Below, one piece after another: positions 1 to 7,967 of a stretch of 64,000 nucleotides of DNA. Every line of letters begins with the position of its first letter. Position 1 is the stretch's first letter. Position numbers and translations under genes: made by a program. Origin of the DNA: Yinghuangia sp051388915 (GTDB lineage: Bacteria; Actinomycetota; Actinomycetes; Streptomycetales; Streptomycetaceae); assembly GCF_051388915.1 (NCBI RefSeq), contig NZ_JBPKBH010000015.1:62001-126000 (forward strand), read 5' to 3'. The notes beneath the pieces were generated by a model. The model was not told the origin of the DNA and did no database searches. It saw only the letters and a list, made by a program, of their open reading frames with translations.

Positions 1-1
1 C

Positions 2-409
2 CGCGGCCGCAAGTGGATCGCGCGCGCCGACGGCACCACCGAAGTCCTGCCCAGCAAGTGCCACGATGTGCCCGTCCGGCCGGGTGACATCCTGCACTTC
101 GTCACCTGGGGAGGCGGCGGTTGGGGCGACCCGTACCAGCGCGACGCCGCACTCGTCGGCCTGGAGGTCCGCCGGGGACTGGTCACATCCGACGGAGCCC
201 GCGACGGGTACGGTGTGGTCTGCGACGCGAACGGCATCGTGGACGAGGCCGCCACAGCCGCGGCACGCGCACGGCTGGCCGCCGAACGCGGCGAGACACC
301 GGTGTTCGACATGGGGCCGCCACTCGCGACGATCCTCGAACGCTGCCAGGCCGAGACGGGACTGCCCGCCCCCACACCCCCCGTCGGAGTCCGAGAGGCT
401 CTCACATGA
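2..409 (+). CDS. Hydantoinase B/oxoprolinase family protein, C-terminal end (partial)
   Basis: The frame is open from the left window edge, so only the last 135 codons or so are present. The stretch FVTWGGGGWGDPYQRD is the glycine-rich C-terminal signature of the N-methylhydantoinase B / 5-oxoprolinase beta subunit family, which works with an HyuA subunit in ATP-dependent opening of hydantoin or oxoproline rings. The stop codon overlaps the next start (ATGA), so the two genes are translationally coupled. The neighbour resembles N-carbamoylsarcosine amidase, which fits an N-methylhydantoin route. The substrate is inferred, not shown. Confidence 0.8.
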   Translation, partial: RGRKWIARADGTTEVLPSKCHDVPVRPGDILHFVTWGGGGWGDPYQRDAALVGLEVRRGLVTSDGARDGYGVVCDANGIVDEAATAAARARLAAERGETPVFDMGPPLATILERCQAETGLPAPTPPVGVREALT

Positions 410-1029
410 ACGAACTCCGCGACGAATACCGCTCGATCGGCTTCGGCGCACGCCTGGGCCCCGGCCTCACACCGGCCGTGCTCGTCATCGACGTCGTCCG
501 CGCGTACCTGGACGACACCTCGGCCATCAAGGCACCGGTCGAGGACGCCGTCGCCGCCGCCGCGCGACTCGTCGCCGCCGCCCGGGAGGCGGACGTCCCC
601 GTGCTCTTCACCACGGTGCGCCTGACACCGGGCGGAGCCGACGGAGGTCTCTTCCGACGCAAGGTGCCCGCACTCGCCGTCTTCGAAGGCGACGGCCCGC
701 TGGGCGCGTTCGTCGCCGACCCCGCCCCGCGCGACGGCGAGGTGGTCGTGGTCAAGCAGTACGCGAGCGCATTCTTCGGCACCTCGCTCGCCTCCACCCT
801 GCGCGCCATGAACGTCGACACGCTGTATATCTGCGGGCTCACCACCAGCGGCTGCGTGCGCGCGTCGGCCACCGACGCCCTCCAACACGGGTTCCGCCCC
901 CTCGTGGTCGCCGATGCGTGCGGCGACCGCAACGCCACCGTGCACGACGCCAACCTGCTCGACCTCCAGGCGAAGTACGCGGACGTCATCGACCTCACCG
1001 AGGCACTGACCCTCCTCGGCAGGGGCTGA
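406..1029 (+). CDS. Isochorismatase-fold cysteine hydrolase, N-carbamoylsarcosine amidase-like
   Basis: A 207-residue cysteine hydrolase. The triad of the family is visible: Asp29 (VLVIDVVRAYLD), Lys117 (VVVKQYASAFFGT) and Cys150 (CGLTTSGCVRAS). The KQYxSAFFGT block and the tail GDRNATVHDANLLDLQAKYADV are typical of N-carbamoylsarcosine amidohydrolases, which release ammonia and CO2 from N-carbamoylsarcosine to give sarcosine. The start ATG overlaps the hydantoinase B stop. Together they could form the last two steps of creatinine or N-methylhydantoin breakdown. Other N-carbamoyl substrates or a pyrazinamidase-like role are possible. The last 105 bases are repeated downstream in an assembly artefact. 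Confidence 0.85.
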   Translation: MNELRDEYRSIGFGARLGPGLTPAVLVIDVVRAYLDDTSAIKAPVEDAVAAAARLVAAAREADVPVLFTTVRLTPGGADGGLFRRKVPALAVFEGDGPLGAFVADPAPRDGEVVVVKQYASAFFGTSLASTLRAMNVDTLYICGLTTSGCVRASATDALQHGFRPLVVADACGDRNATVHDANLLDLQAKYADVIDLTEALTLLGRG

Positions 1030-1168
1030 AGCAGCGGGGGGGGGGGGGGGGGANGACCGCAACGCCACCGTGCACGACGCCAACCTGCTCGACCTCCAGG
1101 CGAAGTACGCGGACGTCATCGACCTCACCGAGGCACTGACCCTCCTCGGCAGGGGCTGAAGCAGCGGG
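925..1168. other. Assembly artefact: 114-base duplication around a poly-G run
   Basis: Bases 925-1038 recur at 1055-1168 with no difference seen. Between them are 17 G residues (1036-1052), one A and a single N at 1054. A G-homopolymer tail followed by an N and a restart of the same sequence looks like two overlapping contig ends joined without merging. The true chromosome probably lacks about 130 of these bases. The coding region ending at 1029 is complete in the first copy. Confidence 0.9.
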
Positions 1169-1256
1169 CCGGTGGGAGGACACCACGCGCGCCTCCCACC
1201 GGCCCGCACCATCGCCTCGACTGCTCTTGCCCCGAAACACCGAAAGCATGGAACAC

Positions 1257-2114
1257 ATGACCCCCATACGCAGGGTCGGCGTCGTCGGCGGCGGCCAGAT
1301 GGGCGCCGGGATCGCCGAGGTATGCGCCCGCGCGGACCTGGACGTCCTGATCCGCGAAACCGATCAGGCAGCCCTCGCGGCCGCGCGGCAGCGCGTCACC
1401 ACCTCTCTGGACCGTGCTCAGCGCGCCGGAAAGGTCGACGAAGCCGCACGGCGGCGCGCCGACGCGATGATCCGCTACACCTGTGACCTCGCCGACTTCG
1501 CCGACCGAGACCTCGCGATCGAGGCCGCCTCCGAAGACGAGGGCACGAAACTCGCCATCTTCGCCGAGCTCGACCGCGTGCTGGCCCAGGACCACGCCGT
1601 CCTCGCCTCGAACACCTCGTCCATCCCGATCATGAAACTCGGTACGGCCACGCGCCGTCCGGAGCGTGTGGTCGGGCTGCACTTCTTCAACCCCGTGCCC
1701 GTCCAGCGCCTCGTCGAGGTCATCCCCTCCCTGGTCACCTCCGACGACACCGTCGCGGTGACCGCGGACTTCGCCGAATCGGCGCTGCGCAAGACGGTCA
1801 TCCGTTCGCAGGACCGTGCCGGCTTCGTCGTCAACGCGCTGCTGGTGCCGTATCTGTTGTCGGCGGTCCGCATGCTGGAGTCGGGGTTCGCCTCCGCCGA
1901 GGACATCGACCAAGGCATGGTCCTCGGTTGCGCCCATCCGCTCGGCCCGCTGCGTCTGTCCGACCTCATCGGCCTCGACACCGTCGCCGCGATCGCCGAG
2001 TCGATGTACGCGGAGTTCAAGGAACCGCTCTACGCCCTGCCGCCCCTGCTGCTGCGCATGGTGGATGCGGGCCTACTGGGACGAAAGACCGCGCGTGGCT
2101 TCCACACGTACTGA
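1257..2114 (+). CDS. 3-hydroxyacyl-CoA (3-hydroxybutyryl-CoA) dehydrogenase
   Basis: A 285-residue NAD-dependent dehydrogenase of the short monofunctional type (FadB2/PaaH/Hbd class) that oxidises 3-hydroxyacyl-CoA to 3-ketoacyl-CoA in beta-oxidation or related routes. The Rossmann motif GGGQMGAG is at residues 11-18. The active-site set is present: Ser121 (ASNTSS), His142 and Glu154 (HFFNPVPVQRLVE), and Asn193 (GFVVNALL). The C-terminal domain ends with the usual GRKTARGF motif. Upstream in-frame starts at 1227 and 1248 exist, but family alignment favours the ATG at 1257. The acyl-CoA dehydrogenase gene follows after 41 bases, so an operon is likely. Confidence 0.93.
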   Translation: MTPIRRVGVVGGGQMGAGIAEVCARADLDVLIRETDQAALAAARQRVTTSLDRAQRAGKVDEAARRRADAMIRYTCDLADFADRDLAIEAASEDEGTKLAIFAELDRVLAQDHAVLASNTSSIPIMKLGTATRRPERVVGLHFFNPVPVQRLVEVIPSLVTSDDTVAVTADFAESALRKTVIRSQDRAGFVVNALLVPYLLSAVRMLESGFASAEDIDQGMVLGCAHPLGPLRLSDLIGLDTVAAIAESMYAEFKEPLYALPPLLLRMVDAGLLGRKTARGFHTY

Positions 2115-2155
2115 CATACGAACACACAGTTCACAACGCAAGGAAAGGCCCGCAC

Positions 2156-3316
2156 GTGGCTGGACGAGGCGACTTCGATTTGTTTCGCATCGGTGAGGAG
2201 CACGAGATGCTCCGGAGTTCGGTGCGGGCGTTGGCGGAGGCGAGGATCGCGCCGTATGCGGCCGAGGTGGACGAGGCGGGCCGTTTCCCGCAGGAGGCGT
2301 TGGACGCGCTGACCGCGAGCGATCTGCATGCGGTGCACGTGCCGGAGGCGTACGGCGGGTCGGGGGCGGATGCGCTGGCGACGGTGATCGTGATCGAGGA
2401 GGTGGCGCGGGTGTGTGCGTCGTCGTCGTTGATCCCGGCGGTCAACAAGCTGGGCACGATGCCGCTGATGCTGTCGGGGTCGGAGGAGTTGAAGAAGCGG
2501 TACCTGGCGCCGGTGGCGCGGGGGGAGGCGATGTTCTCGTACTGCCTCTCCGAGCCGGAGGCCGGCTCGGACGCCGCGGGGATGAAGACCCGGGCGGTTC
2601 GGGACGGGGACTTCTACGTCCTGGACGGCGTCAAGCGGTGGATCACCAATGCGGGGGTGTCCGAGTACTACACCGTGATGGCGGTGACCGACCCGGCCAA
2701 GCGCTCGCGCGGCATCTCGGCGTTCGTGGTGGAGAAGTCCGACGCGGGGGTCTCGTTCGGTGCGCCGGAGAAGAAGCTCGGTATCAAGGGCTCCCCGACG
2801 CGCGAGGTCTACCTCGACAGCGTGCGCATCCCGGCGTCCCGCATGATCGGGGCGCAGGGCACCGGCTTCGCCACGGCGATGGCCACCCTCGACCACACGC
2901 GCGTCACGATCGCCGCGCAGGCGCTGGGCATCGCGCAGGGGGCGCTGGACTACGCGAAGGGCTACGTCACCGAGCGCAGGCAGTTCGGCAAGCCGGTCGC
3001 CGACTTCCAGGGCGTGCAGTTCATGCTCGCCGACATGGCCATGAAACTGGAGGCCGCCCGCGCGCTGACGTACCAGGCCGCGGCGAAGTCCGAGCGCGGC
3101 GACGGCGACCTGACCTTCTTCGGCGCCGCCGCCAAGTGCTACGCCTCGGACGCCGCCATGGAGATCACCGTCGACGCCGTCCAACTCCTGGGCGGCTACG
3201 GCTACACGCGCGACTACCCGGTCGAACGCATGATGCGCGACGCCAAGATCACCCAAATCTACGAGGGCACGAACCAGGTCCAGCGCATCGTCATGGCCCG
3301 CAACCTCCCGAAGTAG
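2156..3316 (+). CDS. Acyl-CoA dehydrogenase (short/medium-chain type)
   Basis: A 386-residue flavoenzyme that introduces the alpha-beta double bond in acyl-CoA, passing electrons to ETF. Family signatures are clear: YCLSEPEAGSDAAGMKTRA in the flavin/substrate region, the WITNAG segment, RRQFGKPVADFQ, and QLLGGYGYTRDYPVER. The catalytic base is Glu370 in QIYEGTNQVQR. The GTG start at 2156 is preceded by AGGAAAGG at 2141-2148 with a spacing of seven. It follows the 3-hydroxyacyl-CoA dehydrogenase closely and probably shares a transcript with it. The chain length preferred cannot be read from sequence alone. Confidence 0.95.
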   Translation: MAGRGDFDLFRIGEEHEMLRSSVRALAEARIAPYAAEVDEAGRFPQEALDALTASDLHAVHVPEAYGGSGADALATVIVIEEVARVCASSSLIPAVNKLGTMPLMLSGSEELKKRYLAPVARGEAMFSYCLSEPEAGSDAAGMKTRAVRDGDFYVLDGVKRWITNAGVSEYYTVMAVTDPAKRSRGISAFVVEKSDAGVSFGAPEKKLGIKGSPTREVYLDSVRIPASRMIGAQGTGFATAMATLDHTRVTIAAQALGIAQGALDYAKGYVTERRQFGKPVADFQGVQFMLADMAMKLEAARALTYQAAAKSERGDGDLTFFGAAAKCYASDAAMEITVDAVQLLGGYGYTRDYPVERMMRDAKITQIYEGTNQVQRIVMARNLPK

Positions 3317-3328
3317 GCGACCATGCGC

Positions 3329-3389
<61 letters not shown>

Positions 3390-3501
3390 CGAGCGGCGGG
3401 CAGCGGGCGTAGGCCGCGAGGCGCGACGTCCCCCGCCTGACCGACTCCAGCCAGGCCTTCCGCAACGCACTCAGCTTCCCGCCAGAAGGGCGCCGGAGCG
3501 G

Positions 3502-4146
3502 ATGAACAAGATCCGTCTCAACTATCAAGCACCACGGGTCGGTTCCGCAGCCGACGGCGGTGGTGCGCGAGGCGTAGGGCCTCGCGGACGCCGAGCGGTC
3601 GCGTTCGACACCATGGTCCTGGAGTACTTGGACCTGTGCCTGGAAGGCGACCGACCGGTGACTCACACCCCTGGATCCGCCGATGCCGCCGAAGACGGCG
3701 ACGAGGCGGCAATCGACGCGTTCACACGCGCGAACATCCTCGCGTTCGCGGCCGAACTCGCGGAGCGCGGCTGCCCAGCCGAAGGACTGATCGATCCGGA
3801 GACGGCGGAGGAGGACGACGAGGGACGCGCCGAGTACCGGTTGTTCGCGGTTCACCCGTACCCCGCTCTGGAGCGCTGGATCGCCATGCCCGGTGTCGAG
3901 CTCGCCGTCGTCCGCGCCGCCGGACCGGACGACCCCTGGGCGATCGAATCGATCCTGCGGGCGGCGGAACCGGCTCCATCGCCCAACAGCCCGACATCGG
4001 CATCTGTGGGAGGCGGCTCACGCTCCGAAAGAAGGCGAACATCTTCGGCCGGAAGCGAACAAGGTTCGGCCATACGGGCTGTCTTCGGGCCGAGATGCCG
4101 CGCCGCGCGCATCACTTCGGCGTGTCCGCGGGAGTGGTCCCCATGA
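3502..4146 (+). CDS. Hypothetical protein, acidic centre
   Basis: A 214-residue open frame not recognised as any family. The middle (about residues 38-150, from MVLEYLDLCLEGDRP) reads like a real soluble protein: acidic, with a helical stretch (TRANILAFAAELAERG) and a compact end (YPALERWIAMPGVELAVV). The first 37 and last 50 residues are basic and low in complexity and may not be translated. GGAG lies only three bases before the ATG at 3502. An inner ATG at 3613 is an alternative start. Open frames on the other strand here look like shadows. Confidence 0.4.
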   Translation: MNKIRLNYQAPRVGSAADGGGARGVGPRGRRAVAFDTMVLEYLDLCLEGDRPVTHTPGSADAAEDGDEAAIDAFTRANILAFAAELAERGCPAEGLIDPETAEEDDEGRAEYRLFAVHPYPALERWIAMPGVELAVVRAAGPDDPWAIESILRAAEPAPSPNSPTSASVGGGSRSERRRTSSAGSEQGSAIRAVFGPRCRAARITSACPREWSP

Positions 4147-4187
4147 AGCAACCAATCGGTTGATTCGGCGATCGACGGGAGCCCGAC

Positions 4188-5027
4188 ATGGGACACACAC
4201 CGACCATTCACGATCTGACGCAGAAGAACGAGGAGTTCAAGGCCTACCTCGACCACCTGGCCAACGACCTCAAGGAGAAGGCGAAAGGGGACACGGCCCA
4301 AGTTGCCGCCGCCCGCGAGCAGTTCTACAAGCAGAGCAAGATCGACGACAGGCTCGAACTGCTCTCGGGTCAGTCCACGGAGTTCCAGCAGATCGCCGAG
4401 TTGTCGTTCGACAACCTCAAGAAGATCATCGACGCGATCTCCAAGGCCGTCTTCGCGGGGACCGAAGACCCGAACTACGAGGCAAACGCGGCCGAGGCCG
4501 GCGCCAAGGTGAAGCAGGACACCGCCGACAAGGTCAAGAAGACCGCGGAGAAGGCGGTCGGCGCGGGGGCGGCGTCGATGGAGGCCTTCGAAGGCTTCAT
4601 CGCAGGCAAGGTCTTCGACGTCATCTCCTCGGTGATGACCTCCTTCGGCGGGTCCATCAGCACGAACTACACCTCCGAGTTCAAGCAGGAGAGTCTGGGC
4701 TACGGATTGCAGATGTTCGTCTCGATCGCCGCCGACTCCTACCGCTCGAACTCGTTCTTCAACAACGACGCCATCTACGAGTACCGGTACACCTACGAGA
4801 TCTGGTACTCCGACGCCCAGGCCGAACGCGAGTCCCACGTCGGCTTGGCCAAGCTCTACGAGGACCGACTCGCCAACTTCGAGAAGCGCGCGGGAGAACT
4901 CGCCGACCAGCTCGGCAACGGCGAGATCGACGGCGACGCCTACGAACGCCAAAGCGCCGTCTACGACCGCCTCATCGCCGACGGCCGCAAAAACCTGGCC
5001 GCCCTGCACAGCGCCGCGTCCGCCTGA
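4188..5027 (+). CDS. Unknown helix-rich protein of 279 residues
   Basis: A complete gene with a good ribosome site (GGGAG at 4177-4181, six bases before the ATG). No family was recognised. Residues 1-60 and 210-270 are strongly charged, Lys/Glu/Ala-rich and probably coiled coils. Residues 95-130 are Ala/Lys-rich. A hydrophobic stretch around residues 140-160 (GKVFDVISSVMTSFGGSIS) precedes an aromatic region with FVSIAADSYRSNSFFNND and YEYRYTYEIWYSD. No signal peptide is seen. Long amphipathic helices around one hydrophobic hairpin recall alpha-helical pore-forming proteins, but this is only an analogy. No partner gene is evident. Confidence 0.75.
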   Translation: MGHTPTIHDLTQKNEEFKAYLDHLANDLKEKAKGDTAQVAAAREQFYKQSKIDDRLELLSGQSTEFQQIAELSFDNLKKIIDAISKAVFAGTEDPNYEANAAEAGAKVKQDTADKVKKTAEKAVGAGAASMEAFEGFIAGKVFDVISSVMTSFGGSISTNYTSEFKQESLGYGLQMFVSIAADSYRSNSFFNNDAIYEYRYTYEIWYSDAQAERESHVGLAKLYEDRLANFEKRAGELADQLGNGEIDGDAYERQSAVYDRLIADGRKNLAALHSAASA

Positions 5028-5182
5028 CACTGCACGAAGACCCGCAGCAGCCGGTCCGATTGCGTGCGCAGCACCGTGGTTGCCTCGGCGGCGTCGTGCG
5101 GGGCGGTGTGCAGGATTCGTCCGGTCGCGTTCATCGCCTGCGGCGTGGAGGCAGAGCGCTCGTTGTGGAATGACCGCGCGGC

Positions 5183-5214
5183 ACGGCCTCGGTAGCTCTG
5201 ACTACCGGGGCCGT
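5183..5214. terminator. Hairpin terminator between convergent genes
   Basis: A 13-base stem (ACGGCCTCGGTAG / CTACCGGGGCCGT, one G-T pair) with a six-base loop. It sits between the rightward unknown gene and the leftward HxlR regulator and could stop transcripts from both sides. There is no T-tract, as is common in high-GC actinomycetes. Confidence 0.55.
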
Positions 5215-5291
5215 CGTCGTACCGGGGGTATCGCCGAGATACGGGTCCGCGGGGCAATGAGTTGATCATGAGAGGTGGGGCATCTGGTCCT

Positions 5292-5678
5292 TCACCGCTC
5301 CGACTCGTCGGGCGTGACCACGTCTCCTTGGGGCTCATGCTCGTTGCGTTCTTGCTCCTGCGCCCAGGTGATCGCCCATTCGTCGAGCGGCCGGAGGGCG
5401 TTCCCGAGTGCTGTCCCCAGCCGCGTGAGCTCGTAGCCATCGGCCGAGGGGGAGATGATCCCGCTCGACGTGAGTTCACGGAGCCGCTGGTAGAGAACGC
5501 TGGACGAGAGCCCTTCGCACCGCGCCAGCAGCGCGCGAGGGCCGAGCGGACCCGCACGCAGTTCCCAGAGAATCCGCAGCGCCCACCGGCGGCCGAACAG
5601 GTCCATCGCGGCCATGAGGGGACGGCCGGTCGTCGATCCACGAACCGGTGCCCCCGGGTGCGGTGTCGGCATGCCCAC
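5292..5678 (-). CDS. HxlR-family winged-helix transcriptional regulator
   Basis: A 128-residue MarR-like winged-helix protein of the HxlR group. The core is typical: LFGRRWALRILWELRAGPLG, then FxLR-type recognition LSSSVLYQRLRELTSSGII and the wing YELTRLGTALGNALRPLDEWA. These proteins often sense reactive aldehydes or quinones and control a divergent gene. Here that gene is a CXXC-containing AhpD-like protein at 5769. AAGGA at 5684-5688 can serve the GTG at 5678 or the ATG at 5672, so the first two residues are uncertain. Two matching palindromes lie in the shared promoter region. Confidence 0.9.
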   Translation of the reverse strand: MGMPTPHPGAPVRGSTTGRPLMAAMDLFGRRWALRILWELRAGPLGPRALLARCEGLSSSVLYQRLRELTSSGIISPSADGYELTRLGTALGNALRPLDEWAITWAQEQERNEHEPQGDVVTPDESER

Positions 5679-5688
5679 CCCAATCCTT

Positions 5689-5749
5689 GTGTTTCGTTAT
5701 TCGAAACACTAGCATCCACGCATCCACTCGGTGTTTCTGATTTCGAAAC
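5689..5749. promoter_or_regulatory. Pair of operators for the HxlR regulator (GTGTTTC-N6-CGAAAC)
   Basis: GTGTTTC-N6-CGAAAC occurs at 5689-5707 and again at 5731-5749, exactly 42 bases apart (about four helical turns). The first copy is part of a perfect 8-base inverted repeat (5689-5696 / 5702-5709). Both lie between the divergent starts, so the HxlR protein probably binds here and represses both genes. The binding itself is inferred. Confidence 0.7.
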
Positions 5750-5768
5750 GAACGTGACGGGAGAGCCG

Positions 5769-6353
5769 ATGTCGCGGATAGCCCTGCTGGACCCGCCGTA
5801 CACCGACCGGGCCGGCGCACTGCTCGCCCGCATGATGCCCGGGGAGGCCCCGCCGATCGGCCTGTTCCGGTTGTTCGCCAGAAACATCCCGTTGGCCGAC
5901 GCCATGCACGGGTGGGGTCGCTACGAATTGGGCGGACAGCTGACCCTGACCATGCGGGAGCGCGAGATCGTCATCGACCGGACGTGCGCGTTGTGCAACT
6001 GCGAGTACGAGTGGGGCGTGCACATGATGACGTTCGCAGAGCGCGTCGGACTCACCCGCGAGCAGGCGGCATCCCTGGCGCACGGCGGCCCCGCTGACGA
6101 GTGCTGGACGTCCGAGAGGGAACGGCTGCTCATCCTCGCCGTCGACGCGCTGCACGAGCGTTCCGACATCGATGACGCGCTGTGGACACGACTTGTGTCG
6201 GACTTCGATGAGCTCCAGTTGCTCGATCTGCTTCTGCTGTGCGGGTGGTACCACGCCGTCAGCTTCGCCGCGCGCGCGACGCGCGTGCCGCACGAGCCGG
6301 GCGCACCTCGCTTCGCGGACTTCCTCCCCATCACGACCGGGACCGACCCGTGA
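5769..6353 (+). CDS. Carboxymuconolactone decarboxylase / AhpD-like protein
   Basis: A 194-residue all-helical protein of the CMD/AhpD fold. It carries the redox-type signature TCALCNCEYEWGVHMMTFAE, with a CXXC pair and a histidine in the usual places, followed by a second helical half with LLDLLLLCGWYHAVSF. Members act as alkylhydroperoxidases, or as decarboxylases in aromatic catabolism. The CXXC pair favours a peroxidase or thiol role. GGGAGAG just upstream of the ATG at 5769 is a good ribosome site. It is transcribed away from the HxlR gene and is likely its target. Confidence 0.88.
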   Translation: MSRIALLDPPYTDRAGALLARMMPGEAPPIGLFRLFARNIPLADAMHGWGRYELGGQLTLTMREREIVIDRTCALCNCEYEWGVHMMTFAERVGLTREQAASLAHGGPADECWTSERERLLILAVDALHERSDIDDALWTRLVSDFDELQLLDLLLLCGWYHAVSFAARATRVPHEPGAPRFADFLPITTGTDP

Positions 6354-6362
6354 GGGGTCGGT
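6342..6362 (+). terminator. Hairpin terminator overlapping the stop codon
   Basis: ACCGACCC at 6342-6349 pairs perfectly with GGGTCGGT at 6355-6362 over a five-base loop that contains the stop codon of the AhpD-like gene. It separates this gene from the convergent LppU-like gene. Confidence 0.55.
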
Positions 6363-6552
6363 AAGTCGAACGGGTCTGCCGCACTTCCGGTGGTAGCAGG
6401 GGGCGGGTGCGTGAAAATGTCGGGGTGTTGAGCCCGAACGAGCTTGTGGGGGCGGGCGGGTGAGTAGGTCGGTAACGGTCGCGGCCGGCCGTGATCGGGT
6501 GCCCGTCCCAGGTCCGGACCGCCGTTCGGCGGAAGGTTCATCGAGGCTCGCG

Positions 6553-7350
6553 TCAGGCGCTCGCCCCTGTCGGCGTCCCCAGCGGGGCCAGGCAAATCAG
6601 GTAGTCGAGCACTCCGTCCGACCCCATCGCCATGAACGTGTCCGTCGTGGGCTCGGGGCAGTCGGTCAGGATCGCGGTGGGGTCCTCGATGCGGTCGACG
6701 ACCCTGAAGACCGGTTCCGCCTGCGGGACGCAGTCGGTGATCCGCAGCGTGGGGTCGAGCAACTGACCCGATGTCACGACGCAATGGCCCGCGCGGACTT
6801 TCGCCGTGTCGTTTCCGGCTTCCCCGTCGGAATCGGAGCGCCCGACCCACACGATGATCGCGACCAGCGTGACGATCGGCACCAGCAGCATGGCGATGGC
6901 GGGCCTCCGGTGCACCGGCTTGCCGATCGCCATCGGCGCGCGTGGGCTCCCCGGCACCGGTTCGTCCAACGCCCGGATCCGGGCGTACGCGTCGTAGTTG
7001 ACCAGCAGTGTGAGCGGCGCGAGAACCAGCGAGAAGGGGCTCCACCATCCCTTGAGCAGGGTCGCCGACGTCATGTCGCGGTACTCGGACAGCCCGCACG
7101 ACCGACAGAACGGTCCGGTCTCCTTGATGAACTCCATCCACACCACGAATCCGCGGTGGCCGCGCAGGTTCACGTCCGCCGCCGGGTACGAGCCGCAGGT
7201 GGAGCACCTGAAGCGCGCGCCCGCACCGTAGTCCGGGTCCGGCAGAGGGCGGTGGTAGGCCGGTCCGAGCATGCCCGGCTTTCTCGGCGGTTCCGGTTCG
7301 GACGATTCGTCGGAATCCGCAGGGGACGGTGTTTCGGGCGTGCCGGTCAC
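6553..7350 (-). CDS. LppU/SCO3897-like membrane protein with zinc-ribbon N-terminus
   Basis: A 265-residue protein common in Streptomyces and usually left without a function. After an acidic Pro/Ser-rich leader of about 45 residues comes a cytoplasmic zinc-ribbon-like module with CSTCGSYPA and GPFCRSCGLSEYR. Next is a membrane segment (WWSPFSLVLAPLTLLVNY), an intracellular loop, and a second membrane span (PAIAMLLVPIVTLVAIIVWVG). The outer domain has four spaced cysteines that could form disulfides. The GTG at 7350 was chosen because family members begin shortly before the Pro/Ser-rich leader. Its function is not known. Confidence 0.8.
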   Translation of the reverse strand: MTGTPETPSPADSDESSEPEPPRKPGMLGPAYHRPLPDPDYGAGARFRCSTCGSYPAADVNLRGHRGFVVWMEFIKETGPFCRSCGLSEYRDMTSATLLKGWWSPFSLVLAPLTLLVNYDAYARIRALDEPVPGSPRAPMAIGKPVHRRPAIAMLLVPIVTLVAIIVWVGRSDSDGEAGNDTAKVRAGHCVVTSGQLLDPTLRITDCVPQAEPVFRVVDRIEDPTAILTDCPEPTTDTFMAMGSDGVLDYLICLAPLGTPTGASA

Positions 7351-7937
7351 GGTGGCCTCGGTGTGTTCGCGGGGACGGGCAGGCGCAAACACTACTGGTG
7401 GCAACGTTGTTCGGAAACGGCAATTGCCGTGCGCACTCACGCCGACGCGTTCGCCAGGCGAGTGGCAGCAGGAGCCCGACAGTGATCGACCCGGCCTCGC
7501 CGATTGCCGTTCAACCTCGGCTGCGTCAGGACCTGGCGGTCGACCAGGTCGACTGGGACGCACTGTCCGAACGGACCGCATCGTGCTCGGACCTTGAGGT
7601 CGCCGGAGTCCGCGCCCGCTGAACCTGGGCCTGCTGCGTCAGGAGGGGGACTCACCCTGGGTGGCGCCCGCATGGTGACGAAGTTGTCGGACAACAGTTT
7701 CGGGCAGCGCGGAGGTTATGCGCGTGGCGCAGGCGACGCTGGACGCCGAGCTCAGCGGCGGATACCACGGACGCGACGGCGCGTCCGTCCGGATTGGTTC
7801 GCCCAAGACCACGTGGCAATGCACCTCGGGGTGCAGCGTCCCGCGTTGCGGGACAGGATGAGCCTCTTTGGCCCATTCGGCTGGACATCAGGCGTCGACC
7901 GTAACCTGCGGCGGTTGGGCTGCCGAGGTCTAGCGGT
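7351..7937. other. 587-base region without a recognised gene
   Basis: Between the leftward LppU-like gene and the rightward SGNH hydrolase. Several short frames are open on both strands, but none has a family resemblance or a good ribosome site. The promoters of both flanking genes should be here. Confidence 0.6.
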
Positions 7938-7967
7938 ATGACCTCTTCTTCGTGATGTCGCAAGACC

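Noticed and set aside
1036..1160. A second short gene end resembling the isochorismatase C-terminus
   Set aside because: It is part of the unmerged contig overlap, not a real duplication.
3852..5030. A 392-codon open frame on the minus strand
   Set aside because: Antisense to the unknown protein at 4188, which has the better ribosome site and protein-like composition. The antisense product is Val/Gly/Glu-biased, as shadows are.
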